A stretch of 64,000 nt of DNA from Asaia sp003994335 (GTDB lineage Bacteria > Pseudomonadota > Alphaproteobacteria > Acetobacterales > Acetobacteraceae), in the NCBI RefSeq assembly GCF_037151175.1, contig NZ_JBBCOR010000003.1:341859-405858 (forward strand), given 5' to 3'. Each line of letters begins with the position of its first letter. The stretch's first letter is position 1. Shown here piece after piece: positions 24,076-31,359 of this stretch. Below the pieces are notes generated by a model. It was given only the letters and a program-made list of their open reading frames with translations, made no database searches and had not been told where the DNA came from. The position numbers and the translations under genes are program-made.

Positions 24076-25275
24076 TCAGGCGTCGTGTCCTAGAGGCTTC
24101 ACGTCTGCCAAGGCATCGAACACAGCGGTTATCCGCTGCGCAGTTCGGCTCTGTGACAGGTGGGCGTATCGCCTCGTCATGTCCAATGTCGTGTGGCCCA
24201 ACCCCTCCTGCACCTCGGCTAGATCCGCGCCGTTCTGGAGCAGCCACGATGCGTAGGTGTGGCGGAGGCTGTGAACGGTAGCGCGACCGTGGCAGGCCAC
24301 TATATCCTCTCGATTGAGCCCGCAGGCATCCATAGCGGCGATTATAGGCCGACCGGAGGCATCCGTTCGGAACCGCTTTCCGCCTCCGCCGGGGAACACC
24401 ATCACAGTCTCACGCGCTTCATATCGGCGGCGCAGAATGTCCGATGCAGAGGCTGGAAGTGGCGCCACCCGCTCCCGGTTCGATTTACTCCCCCAGAACC
24501 GCACATGGCGAAACTCGACGGTGTCCACTCGATCCCAGGTCAAGCGCGCCACTTCCGACCAGCGCCCTCCGGTCACTGTGAGGATGACGAACAAATCCCT
24601 GATATCCAGCCGGGACTGAACCGTGGCAGGACTGGGGTGCAGATCGTGCTGCGCTCCATTTTTGTAGACCGCACTGGTGCTTCGGAAAGGGTCCAGATGG
24701 TCATAAACGCTCTGCCACTCCTCCCGCGTGAGATACCGTGTCTTGGCTTTGACCTGGGGAAGTCGCCAGGGATTTGCTCGGCCAGAGCGGCTTACCATCG
24801 CAGGCGGGAACTCACCTCCCAGATCAGCAACGTAGTTCGCGGCGGCACGTAGGGTCTTGACCTCATGCGCTGCGGTTTGGGGAGAGTTTCCCTCGGCAAT
24901 CCGCGCGCGGACCATTTCATCCATGTCTGCCGGGGTGAGCGACACCAGCAGGCGTCTTCCATCAAGGCTAAAGCGCCCCTCGAACCCCTCCCCGAGTGTT
25001 TTACGCACATGGATGCCCGCGTGGCGACTCGATGCCTTGCGCTCAGTCTCAAGCCACGACAGATACCTCCGCAACGCAGCCTCGATGGTCACACCCTGCA
25101 CCTTTTCGGATGCGGGCCTGGCGTCCTCAGCGAATTTCTGGATGATCTCGGTCGCAGCCTTGCGGGCCGCTCGCATGGCGGTCTCTTTGGTGGAACGCTT
25201 GACACGCTTTCCCGATACCGAGTCAGTGAATGACACGAACCAGAAAGGGCTCGCAGGCTGGCGGAAGAAATGCAT
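24076..25275 (-). CDS. int: Tyrosine-family phage integrase
   Basis: This 399-residue site-specific recombinase integrates and excises the prophage at the adjacent tRNA-Gly. An N-terminal arm-binding part (FWFVSFTDSVSGKRVK) and a SAM-like core-binding domain (about 70-170) precede the catalytic domain. The catalytic domain has Arg in TGGRWSEVARL, HSLRHTYASWLLQNG (His-x-x-Arg), GHTTLDMTRRYAHLS with the nucleophile Tyr. The ATG at 25275 is preferred because the upstream gene stops three bases earlier. Confidence 0.94.
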   Translation of the reverse strand: MHFFRQPASPFWFVSFTDSVSGKRVKRSTKETAMRAARKAATEIIQKFAEDARPASEKVQGVTIEAALRRYLSWLETERKASSRHAGIHVRKTLGEGFEGRFSLDGRRLLVSLTPADMDEMVRARIAEGNSPQTAAHEVKTLRAAANYVADLGGEFPPAMVSRSGRANPWRLPQVKAKTRYLTREEWQSVYDHLDPFRSTSAVYKNGAQHDLHPSPATVQSRLDIRDLFVILTVTGGRWSEVARLTWDRVDTVEFRHVRFWGSKSNRERVAPLPASASDILRRRYEARETVMVFPGGGGKRFRTDASGRPIIAAMDACGLNREDIVACHGRATVHSLRHTYASWLLQNGADLAEVQEGLGHTTLDMTRRYAHLSQSRTAQRITAVFDALADVKPLGHDA

Positions 25276-25276
25276 T

Positions 25277-25570
25277 TCAGTGTCCCGTGCGCAGGAGTGC
25301 TGTCGTGGCACCCGCAAGAGCTATGAACGCCTCCTGCATAGACGGCTCTACTGACGCCCAGACGATGCCTGTGTCCACCATGAGATCGGCGGCCCAGAGA
25401 TCACCCACAGGACTCACACTCGCAACAAAGCTCCCGTCCTCACGAACCGGGCTGAAAATGACAAGGCTATCGCCGTCAAGTGTGTCGTCCCGATCTTCAA
25501 CAGGGCCGAAAAAAACAGCGGCCAGCAGGGACCTACATAGGGACCGCTCAGGGCACATCATCGTCATCAT
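25277..25570 (-). CDS. Small phage protein upstream of the integrase
   Basis: I recognise no family. The stop codon is one base from the integrase ATG (TGAAATG), so it is probably cotranscribed. The 97-residue product is acidic to neutral with short hydrophobic stretches (LCRSLLAAVFFGPV). An in-frame GTG at 25597 could extend it by nine residues. An excisionase role is conceivable from position, but no helix-turn-helix is evident. Confidence 0.55.
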   Translation of the reverse strand: MMTMMCPERSLCRSLLAAVFFGPVEDRDDTLDGDSLVIFSPVREDGSFVASVSPVGDLWAADLMVDTGIVWASVEPSMQEAFIALAGATTALLRTGH

Positions 25571-25712
25571 GGCTTCATCCGAATTAACTACCTGCACAAC
25601 TTACAGAGCAGGCAGGAACAGGTTCAAGTTAAAAATGAGAACATAGAGAGAACAAAACATGTAAACGCAACGAGTGAGGGGCACCAATCTGCCCCTCTCC
25701 CGCGCCGATAGG

Positions 25713-26507
25713 TTATTGTAAACGCTGCTGAAATGCCTTGAGCAGCGGTATCTGGCCCTGACGATACAGCTCCGCCATCTCCTCCTGCCCAGCGGCACGA
25801 AGAGAGATTGTCACGGAGGTCCAGGCTGAGTTCTGCTGAATGTGTTCGCGGAACAGTTCGAGAGCCCGAGGGCGTTCGCGACGGACCCGATAGTTGTCCT
25901 GAGGGTCGCGGTAGAGGTACCCAAGTTCCACCAGGCGAGCTGGGACCGCGATAAGGTTCACACCGTCGAACACGCTGAAGAACTTGCGGATGCTCGGCAG
26001 GTAGTTCCCGGCTGTGATCTGATCAAACCCGGCAGCCTTGGGTTCGGAGATGGCGAGCTGGGCCTTCTGCCGCTCGACGGTATCCTGAAGAACGGTCAGA
26101 GCGCGCAGTGCAAGGGCTTCAGGGGTTTCATCGGGAGCGGCAACCATGTAGCCGCCGGTTTTGCGGATGGCTGGTAGGACCTCAGCAGTTACCCATTTCT
26201 TGAACCGCTTGGCATCAGGTTTGCGGCTGGTGAGCACCAGAGAGAACAGGCCAGACTGGTTGATGATGGTGCGATTGGGGTTGAGATTCCCACCACCCTC
26301 AATACGGGTGGTGGCCTTCTCATCATCATCTAGCCTCGCGGCGACATTCTCCGGCTTAGCTATGTCGAGTGCCGCGCAAACATCCGCGAGAAACCACCAA
26401 GGTTCCCCGTCGCGGTCCATGACGCGAACCGAATGACCCTCAAATGGAAACGTCATGGCGCGGCTGCCGCCATCTTCGTGGCCTTCATATGCCTGTAAAT
26501 TAATCAT
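25713..26507 (-). CDS. Phage antirepressor (BRO-N plus KilAC/ANT domain)
   Basis: The N-terminal BRO-type DNA-binding domain (about 20-120) contains WWFLADVCAALDIAKPENV and KWVTAEVLPAIRKTGGYM. The C-terminal ANT domain (about 155-260) holds VPARLVELGYLYRD and similar motifs. Proteins of this build act as antirepressors that relieve prophage repression. ATG at 26507 follows an AGGA site; a second start at 26454 is possible. It lies in the immunity/integration arm beside int. Confidence 0.88.
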   Translation of the reverse strand: MINLQAYEGHEDGGSRAMTFPFEGHSVRVMDRDGEPWWFLADVCAALDIAKPENVAARLDDDEKATTRIEGGGNLNPNRTIINQSGLFSLVLTSRKPDAKRFKKWVTAEVLPAIRKTGGYMVAAPDETPEALALRALTVLQDTVERQKAQLAISEPKAAGFDQITAGNYLPSIRKFFSVFDGVNLIAVPARLVELGYLYRDPQDNYRVRRERPRALELFREHIQQNSAWTSVTISLRAAGQEEMAELYRQGQIPLLKAFQQRLQ

Positions 26508-26792
26508 CTGGTTCTTCCTGTGTTCATCTTGTGGACATGAGGGGCCAGTGTCAGCCTCACGGTTCAGACGAATCTGAGCGAAGCTGACTCTGTGGGCGCG
26601 GCCTGGATTTTCAGGTGATAAGAAGCGGAGCTATTTTCTGAAGATACTGGTGTGGTTCTGTGAGAACCTCGATGGTGTAGTGCGTCTAATTGAAGTTGCG
26701 GATAACTTGGTGAGCATGTGCAAACACCTCACTGAATTCCTACAACTTCTTTCGGGTACATTGCTCGTCTAACAGAGGGACCCCGGCAGGGC
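26508..26792. other. Gap upstream of antirepressor
   Basis: The region holds the antirepressor leader. A rightward frame without a clear start runs from about 26,580 to 26,772 and encodes a protein-like stretch (for example VWFCENLDGVVRLIEVADN), possibly a gene remnant or tiny gene beginning at a GTG near 26,650. I cannot support it further. Confidence 0.35.
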
Positions 26793-27032
26793 TTACGAGT
26801 TCTCGCCGGGGACTTCCTGATCAACCGCGTTGCCAGTGCGAACTGCGAAACATACGAACCATAGAAGGACAGGTATGACCGCTGTGAAGGCAATACTGAT
26901 GCACTCGCCTACAATTTGAATGCGAGTGAGTGGATCGTAGACGAGGCGGAGAACGCCCAGGGTGATGAATATCGCCGCAGGAAACGATAAGGCGATGATC
27001 TGTGGCCAGCTTGGCGGGATCACTTTATTCAT
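26793..27032 (-). CDS. Small two-helix membrane protein
   Basis: The 79-residue product has two predicted membrane helices (IIALSFPAAIFITLGVL and CISIAFTAVIPVLLWFVCF) and short polar ends. No family is recognised. Two repeated phage motifs lie upstream (27,071-27,080 and 27,113-27,137), suggesting it belongs to a regulated leftward unit. Roles such as superinfection exclusion are only possibilities. Confidence 0.6.
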   Translation of the reverse strand: MNKVIPPSWPQIIALSFPAAIFITLGVLRLVYDPLTRIQIVGECISIAFTAVIPVLLWFVCFAVRTGNAVDQEVPGENS

Positions 27033-27070
27033 AGATGCTGCACCTCGAACTATGCTAAGCAGGGAAGTCG

Positions 27071-27080
27071 GTAACGTTAG
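27071..27080. promoter_or_regulatory. GTAACGTTAG motif copy upstream of 27032 gene
   Basis: This is one of several copies of a motif with core GTAACGTTAG, followed by an A/T-rich tail, placed before leftward genes. Other copies are near 30,672 and 63,110, with a partial copy near 29,550. Confidence 0.5.
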
Positions 27081-27112
27081 AGATTTTTTCAGGCAGACGC
27101 TCGGCGCGTACT

Positions 27113-27137
27113 GTTCTATTGCGTAAGTCTAATCGTC
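27113..27137 (-). repeat. Repeat copy A, core TTACGYAATAGAA
   Basis: This 25-base element matches three others at 29205-29229, 29336-29360 and 63088-63112. Read on the minus strand it carries TTACGCAATAGAAC and lies about 80 bases upstream of the leftward small membrane protein gene. Confidence 0.7.
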
Positions 27138-27211
27138 GGCGGCCCTTTGCGTGCGGCTTTATAAGCGCATGTAGAAGGATTTTCGGTGTTTGATAGGGGA
27201 CATTAGAGTGA

Positions 27212-27295
27212 CTTTCAGGGTGTGAAAGTGTTAGAAGAAGTAAGCAAATGACCCTCGTTGAGTGTCATTGACATTCAATAACTCCAATGAGTGTC
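27212..27295. promoter_or_regulatory. Dyad sites upstream of the ribbon-helix-helix gene
   Basis: CTTTCA-GGGTG-TGAAAG (27212-27228) and the near-perfect dyad TTGAGTGTCA-T-TGACATTCAA (27258-27278), plus a further half-site TGAGTGTC (27288-27295), lie just before the RHH gene. Such spaced half-sites are what an autoregulating Arc/CopG-type protein would bind. Confidence 0.55.
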
Positions 27296-27319
27296 GCTTA
27301 CAAGTGGTTTTTGGGGAAA

Positions 27320-27481
27320 ATGGCGAAAACTATCCAAATTTCTGTCCGCGTGGATGAAGATCTCAAAGAGTCGCTTGATCGCGCCGCCGAAAAGGAGGAG
27401 CGTACTGTGGCCCAATGGGTACGATCTCTGATCAACCGTGAGCTGCGCCGTATAGACGCTAAGCCAGAGGGGAATACTTGA
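27320..27481 (+). CDS. Ribbon-helix-helix (Arc/CopG-type) DNA-binding protein
   Basis: The 53-residue protein starts MAKTIQISVRVDEDLK, a typical RHH beta strand, followed by two helices (ESLDRAAEKEERTVAQWV and RSLINRELRRI). The ATG at 27320 has a GGGG site; a farther upstream ATG would add eleven non-family residues. It is immediately followed by a small membrane protein gene (TGA-GTG). It probably represses its own promoter through the upstream dyads. Confidence 0.8.
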   Translation: MAKTIQISVRVDEDLKESLDRAAEKEERTVAQWVRSLINRELRRIDAKPEGNT

Positions 27482-27868
27482 GTGCCAGCGTCTTTGTGGA
27501 GTCTAGGCTGGTCGTACTACTTCGTGGCGTTCATGCTTATCGGCGCCGCTATGGGTGCCGCTGACTTTTTCAAGGCGTGGAAAGAAGAGCACTTCGTGTT
27601 TCTTGATGAAATCCGGGGTGCCATCGAAGGCACTAAGCAGGGCTCCCGCGAAGATGAGATGCTTCGTGAGTTAAGGATGACCGTTGGCTGGCTCATGCAG
27701 AGTGCAGAGCTAACAAAGATCAATACCGAAACAATGATCATCATGATTGAGGAGCTGCGTAGGTTCAGGCTCGGGGACACTGAGTCACGCAGCTTCCCTT
27801 GGGAAATTGATCCAAGCTACAACGGGTATACACCGTCCTCTGTCAGTGAACCCTCAAGTCCCCTTTAA
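27482..27868 (+). CDS. Small membrane-anchored protein with charged tail
   Basis: This 128-residue protein starts at a GTG directly after the RHH stop. It has one N-terminal membrane segment (YYFVAFMLIGAAMGAADFF), then a mostly helical, charged cytoplasmic part. No family is recognised. The two-gene arrangement with a regulator suggests a lysogeny-expressed pair; no toxin fold is evident. Confidence 0.6.
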   Translation: MPASLWSLGWSYYFVAFMLIGAAMGAADFFKAWKEEHFVFLDEIRGAIEGTKQGSREDEMLRELRMTVGWLMQSAELTKINTETMIIMIEELRRFRLGDTESRSFPWEIDPSYNGYTPSSVSEPSSPL

Positions 27869-28046
27869 AACTCCCCCTCATGGTCAACTCCCCAGACCGA
27901 TAAAGCTCCGGCAACACCTTCCACCCTTCATCGAGCGCGAAAATCTTCCTGCTGCCTTTGAACTTGTCGAACTTCTCCACGAAATGCGTGGCGGGTTTTA
28001 ACTGGATATTAAGGGGTTTTCGGCCAGCGTGACTGCGCCACCACAA
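27843..28046 (-). CDS. Possible small leftward gene
   Basis: A 67-codon frame starting with GTG encodes a basic product (KFDKFKGSRKIFALDEGWKV). It overlaps the end of the gene to its left by 26 bases and has only a weak ribosome-binding site. It could be a real gene or chance. Confidence 0.3.
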   Translation of the reverse strand: MWWRSHAGRKPLNIQLKPATHFVEKFDKFKGSRKIFALDEGWKVLPELYRSGELTMRGSFKGDLRVH

Positions 28047-28060
28047 ACAGAAGATTAGAA

Positions 28061-28483
28061 ATGCACCTAAGACACACCATCACCACCATCGTGACCGCCT
28101 GCGCTCTCAGCGCCTGTGCATCCTCTCCTGCTGAACAACTCAAAAAGACCAACAGTGCGTACAATGCGGCAAATGACGCCTGCACGAAAATGTACCCGTT
28201 CAGACCGGGCTACGTGGCAAACCTGGCGACATGCCTGGGAACCAACGACATTGAGTACGGCACTGCCCTTGTCGGACCAGACACCGACCTACTCTCGAAA
28301 ATGGACGCAGAACACGCAGTCACCGGGGCGCAGGTGGATCACGGGCAGATTTCACCAGCGCAGGGGATGGCTGCCTGGGACAGCCAGAAGCAGGCGTTCG
28401 GCACCGCCCTTCAGACCCGGCAAGAGAACCGTAGGCGCTCAGCGGTGGTAGCTGCCCAGCACCCAGCTATAAGTCCTCCGTGA
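28061..28483 (+). CDS. Phage-encoded lipoprotein
   Basis: The 140-residue protein has a lipoprotein signal peptide ending in the lipobox LSAC (residues about 16-19 of MHLRHTITTIVTACALSAC). The mature part contains two Cys (DACTKMYPF and LATCLGTND) and a Gln/Arg-rich C terminus. No family is recognised. Its place among immunity-region genes suggests expression in the lysogen, perhaps as an envelope-modifying or exclusion protein; this is inference. Confidence 0.7.
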   Translation: MHLRHTITTIVTACALSACASSPAEQLKKTNSAYNAANDACTKMYPFRPGYVANLATCLGTNDIEYGTALVGPDTDLLSKMDAEHAVTGAQVDHGQISPAQGMAAWDSQKQAFGTALQTRQENRRRSAVVAAQHPAISPP

Positions 28484-28549
28484 GATCACTTACAGCGCCC
28501 TCAGACAGCGACACCCACAGCAGCCCCACATAACCACTTCCGGAGGTCA

Positions 28550-28903
28550 TCACTTGCCCTCCGGCTTCATCTCTGCTGCCTCCAGCAGCGCCTTGACCGT
28601 CACCTCAAGTTCCCTGTCACCCTCAACACCAAACAGCATGGCGTACATCACCGGGTCTCTATACCGCAGCATCCGCTTGGCAAACTCAGCCTGAGGTACC
28701 CCGTACAGATCAGCCAGTTTAAGAACGTAGGCTGGCTTAACGGGGGTCTTGCCCCGCTCCAAGTTCGACATGAACGCGGCTGTAACTCCAAGATGCTTTG
28801 CGACATCCTTGGCCATCAGGCCAGCAGCTTCACGGGCCTGTATAAGATACTCACCCCCTCGCCTACGATCTTCAAACGAGACGTTTATGCTGTAGTCAGC
28901 CAC
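28550..28903 (-). CDS. XRE-family helix-turn-helix regulator, repressor candidate
   Basis: The 117-residue protein starts at a GTG with a GGAGG site. The HTH_3 fold (about 18-75) reads IQAREAAGLMAKDVAKHLGV, then TAAFMSNLERGKTPVKP, a standard Cro/CI-type recognition helix region. A short C-terminal region lacks a LexA-type peptidase, so it is not a RecA-cleavable CI. It is the best prophage repressor candidate in the window. Confidence 0.82.
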   Translation of the reverse strand: MADYSINVSFEDRRRGGEYLIQAREAAGLMAKDVAKHLGVTAAFMSNLERGKTPVKPAYVLKLADLYGVPQAEFAKRMLRYRDPVMYAMLFGVEGDRELEVTVKALLEAAEMKPEGK

Positions 28904-29346
28904 AACATCTATCCTCCTGTACGGTGCACCAGGCCAGGCCCAGTCAGATTATCAACTGTCGCCACCCTAACACCGGGAGGCGTCAAGAGTTCACTAGCTG
29001 AGTTATCAGTTTATTGAAACACCCTATCAGAGTCCTGAAGCACCTTTACAAGGCACTCTGATCAGAGGGGGATTGTGGGGGCTGATACCTACGGGACACC
29101 CAAAGAAACCTGAGGCAACCCTCAACGCACCTTTAGAGGCACCTTAAAGGACTTTTAGAGAACTCTATATGTATCCTTTATAGATAACTTTTTTCCTCGC
29201 CCTTGTTCTATTGCGTAATTCAAATCGTCGCTTCCGCCGCCCGCTGCCCCAGACGCGCAAAAGCTCCCTGAAAGTGACCATCAGGGAGCTGTCAGAGGAA
29301 GCGGCAGAGGTCCGTTAGAGAGACCTCAGGGCATTGACGATTTGAA
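28904..29346. other. Noncoding region with inverted-repeat element
   Basis: This 440-base stretch carries no convincing gene. It is AT-richer than its surroundings near 29,160-29,200 and holds the inverted-repeat element 29,205-29,360 with its central hairpin. Several short CCTNAGG-like palindromes also occur. Confidence 0.6.
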
Positions 29347-29360
29347 TTACGCAATAGAAG
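29205..29360. repeat. Inverted-repeat element: copies B and C of the 25-base repeat
   Basis: Copy B (29205-29229) and copy C (29336-29360) are identical in 24 of 25 positions in inverted orientation. Inside them CGCTTCC/GGAAGCG form a second pair and AGCTCCCTGA/TCAGGGAGCT a central ten-base-pair hairpin. The whole could fold as a nested cruciform, or be a small MITE-like element. Copy C overlaps the end of the leftward gene at 29347. Confidence 0.75.
29258..29290 (-). terminator. Terminator-like hairpin within the inverted-repeat element
   Basis: The perfect ten-base-pair stem (29262-29271 with 29281-29290) is followed leftward by four T residues. It would end transcription of the small-gene cluster to its right. 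Confidence 0.6.
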
Positions 29361-29535
29361 GCTGGGGAGCCCACACACGACTTTCCCCCGGCTCCATCAT
29401 CAGCGCCCTGGCGACAACGGCTGTTAGGGTGGCCTCACAATGGGCTGTATGCGAGCCGTCAGCGTGAGGCTCGATTAATAAGAACACACCGCTGCGGCGT
29501 TTGATGATAGCGAACCCGTTGCACCGTGTAAGCAT
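29347..29535 (-). CDS. Small phage protein of unknown function
   Basis: A 62-codon gene starts at an ATG just downstream of a partial GTTAGAGGTT motif copy. No family is recognised (GFAIIKRRSGVFLLIEP, then an Ala-rich helix). Its stop lies inside repeat copy C. It is last in the leftward cluster starting at 30659. Confidence 0.5.
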   Translation of the reverse strand: MLTRCNGFAIIKRRSGVFLLIEPHADGSHTAHCEATLTAVVARALMMEPGESRVWAPQPSIA

Positions 29536-29586
29536 GAGAGTTATCCGATGATGTTAGAGGTTATCTTGGAACTGCGCGGAGTGCGA

Positions 29587-29844
29587 TCACTTCAGCAGGT
29601 ACAGGTCCAAAGCTGACCCTCCCTGCCTGAACTCGGCGGCTATCATGCGCCCGTCAGATAGCGTGACACCGTACTGACCCCGACCAAACACGACGCTTTC
29701 GATTGGTGTGGATATCTTGCAGGTGTCAGATATCGCAGCTCCCACCTGAAACGCGCCTATGTGTTCTCGATCTTCAGGGCCTAATAACGTGGGCGCTCCG
29801 GCCTGCCCTCTCAGGGCAGCTTCAGTTAGGCTTTTGATGGTCAT
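29587..29844 (-). CDS. Small phage protein of unknown function
   Basis: This 85-residue protein starts MTIKSLTEAALRGQAG with an AGGAG site, and its start overlaps the stop of the gene to the right (ATGA). The C-terminal half looks like a beta-rich domain (VVFGRGQYGVTLSDGRMIA). No family is recognised; an early leftward accessory gene by context. Confidence 0.6.
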   Translation of the reverse strand: MTIKSLTEAALRGQAGAPTLLGPEDREHIGAFQVGAAISDTCKISTPIESVVFGRGQYGVTLSDGRMIAAEFRQGGSALDLYLLK

Positions 29845-30209
29845 GAAGGGACTCCTGAGAGGTTTTGAAGGGCGTCTGAAGGAGACTTGCAGGGGAGAGC
29901 CCATAGAGGGACCTCAGAGGGCGCTAGAGGGCGACCGATCTGGGATTCCTTCCAAGCCATCCAGAGCGCCGCTACGGCGATTGCGCGCATGGCGGCTTCA
30001 GTCGGCTTGGAGTACCGCGCACGGCCTGCCAGATCGTCCATGTAGAGGCGTATGCAGCGGACCTGAGGGGATGAATAGGCGCGCTGAAGGTCCTCTCGCG
30101 TGTCTTTTGTGCAGGTGGCTTTGCGCGCCCATTCCCGTTCGTGTTGAGTACCTTTGAAATAAGCCCGTGTAGCGGCGTCTAGAGAGGCAAGCGCGGGTCT
30201 CTTGCTCAT
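29841..30209 (-). CDS. Small phage protein of unknown function
   Basis: The 122-residue product is basic and helical (AYFKGTQHEREWARKAT, EAAMRAIAVAALWMAWKE). No family is recognised. It is tightly packed between neighbours on the same strand, which supports it as a real gene in the early leftward cluster. Confidence 0.6.
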   Translation of the reverse strand: MSKRPALASLDAATRAYFKGTQHEREWARKATCTKDTREDLQRAYSSPQVRCIRLYMDDLAGRARYSKPTEAAMRAIAVAALWMAWKESQIGRPLAPSEVPLWALPCKSPSDALQNLSGVPS

Positions 30210-30212
30210 GGC

Positions 30213-30377
30213 TCAGCCCTCCGCTTTGGTACGCTTGTTCAAGGCTGCAAGCCACTCATGCGCTGTGTGGACGGCGTAGCGCGCTAGGTTGACCTGTGAG
30301 GCCGTGACCTCTGAGAAGGTCTCAAAGACGGCCCTGCCTGTGGCGCGGTCGGATATGATCCAGCTATTGCAGAGCAT
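30213..30377 (-). CDS. 54-residue phage protein
   Basis: A short frame runs from ATG at 30377 to a stop three bases before the next gene's start, and begins three bases after the stop of the gene to its right. The product starts MLCNSWIISDRATGRAVF and continues as a helix (VNLARYAVHTAHEWLAAL). Packing between two leftward genes supports it; no family is recognised. Confidence 0.55.
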   Translation of the reverse strand: MLCNSWIISDRATGRAVFETFSEVTASQVNLARYAVHTAHEWLAALNKRTKAEG

Positions 30378-30380
30378 GGC

Positions 30381-30659
30381 TCAGCCCTCCACGCTGAAAG
30401 AGTTAGCCGCACCAAATCGGACGAACACATAGCCCGTGTCGGTCTCTCCGCTGTGCCACTCCCCATCCCATGTCAGGCGCTCTGCAAGAGCCTTCGCAGC
30501 GGCTTTGTGGTTGTCAGCCGAATTTAATGAGCAGTCCCATGAAATTGTCAGGGTGGCTGGTTTGCCCGTTGAAGGGTTGTTGTCACCCGTTACTGCCTTA
30601 ACTCGGCTTCCGCGAGAGTTTGTTGGTCCGATGTATTTTGTGGTGATTACGATTGCCAT
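30381..30659 (-). CDS. Small phage protein, first of the leftward accessory cluster
   Basis: The 92-residue product starts MAIVITTKYIGPTNSRGSRV and has a beta-rich look with a C-terminal GYVFVRFGAANSFSV. No family is recognised. A GTAACGTTAG motif lies 13 bases upstream of its ATG, suggesting the cluster's promoter or operator is there. Confidence 0.6.
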   Translation of the reverse strand: MAIVITTKYIGPTNSRGSRVKAVTGDNNPSTGKPATLTISWDCSLNSADNHKAAAKALAERLTWDGEWHSGETDTGYVFVRFGAANSFSVEG

Positions 30660-30671
30660 GATCAGTATCCA

Positions 30672-30681
30672 GTAACGTTAG
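30672..30681. promoter_or_regulatory. GTAACGTTAG motif copy upstream of 30659 gene
   Basis: The core is followed by CGGTTTATTATG, matching the copy at 63,110 (AGGTTTATTGG). Position directly before the first gene of a leftward unit suggests an operator. Confidence 0.55.
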
Positions 30682-30959
30682 CGGTTTATTATGAAGCCGC
30701 CAGGTTTGCGATGTGGCTACCCTATGACCACCAAACACGCCTGTCAATCGATAACGTTGCAGGTTAACCGGATTTTTTTTTCTTCAACGCCTGCGCGCAT
30801 CGCCCCCACGATATAACCGGGCGGGCGATATCGTGGCGCTACCAGACGGTTAGACCGCGGCGCACTTCAGGTGTTCCAGGCGTAGGCACAGCGGCCATCA
30901 GCACCGATAACCGCACCACAACAGCTACTTAAGCTGTCGTCTAACCTTACCAACACACT

Positions 30960-31172
30960 GTGAACGCTACACTTAATCAGTGTGCTCGTAAGTTTAGGAC
31001 AGAATTTAGGACGCAACGCGCCGCGCAGTGGCGTGCTTGGGCGTTTTCCAGGCCCCGTGGGGGTCAAAACATTCCCTTTTCAAAAATCCCGCTAAAGCTG
31101 TTGTTAGTTGTAGTCATAGTCGGGCTTTTCCTGTGGGGCTGGCGCGTTGGAATCCACCCTAAACCACCCTAA
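30960..31172 (+). CDS. Possible small membrane protein
   Basis: A 70-codon frame starting at GTG encodes an Arg/Gln-rich N-terminal half and a C-terminal membrane segment (LKLLLVVVIVGLFLWGW). The hydrophobic stretch argues for coding, but the start is uncertain and the first half overlaps an inverted repeat. Confidence 0.35.
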   Translation: MNATLNQCARKFRTEFRTQRAAQWRAWAFSRPRGGQNIPFSKIPLKLLLVVVIVGLFLWGWRVGIHPKPP

Positions 31173-31359
31173 GGCTCCCCTTAAACGCCCCTCAAGCGCC
31201 CTCTCAGGACAGGCGACCAAGCTATGTAGGCAATAGAAGATGGTCGGAGGCCTACGCGCTTCGGGACCCTCTAACATCCTTTTCAGACCCCCATAGGGGT
31301 CCCTCAGAAACAATCCAGAAACAACCCGTGCCTCTCAAGGCCTCATAAGGAATCCCCGT

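Larger units (their letters stand above)
30660..31359. other. Noncoding region between leftward and rightward units
   Basis: About 700 bases hold a motif copy (30672), a related ATAACGTTGC (30751-30760), GGTTAACC followed by a nine-base T-run (near 30,775), a perfect nine-base-pair hairpin CCACGATAT/ATATCGTGG (30806-30836), and CACACTG/CAGTGTG (30954-30984). It should contain the divergent control region, including the late-region promoter; a replication origin is also possible. Confidence 0.5.

Noticed and set aside
26580..26772. Rightward frame with a protein-like sequence
   Set aside because: No clear start or ribosome-binding site; mentioned only as part of the gap.
27287..27319. Earlier ATG for the RHH protein
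   Set aside because: It adds non-family residues and lies next to the operator-like half-site; ATG 27320 has the better ribosome-binding site.
29205..29360. Repeats considered as a CRISPR array
   Set aside because: Only two copies in inverted orientation, no regular spacers and no cas genes.
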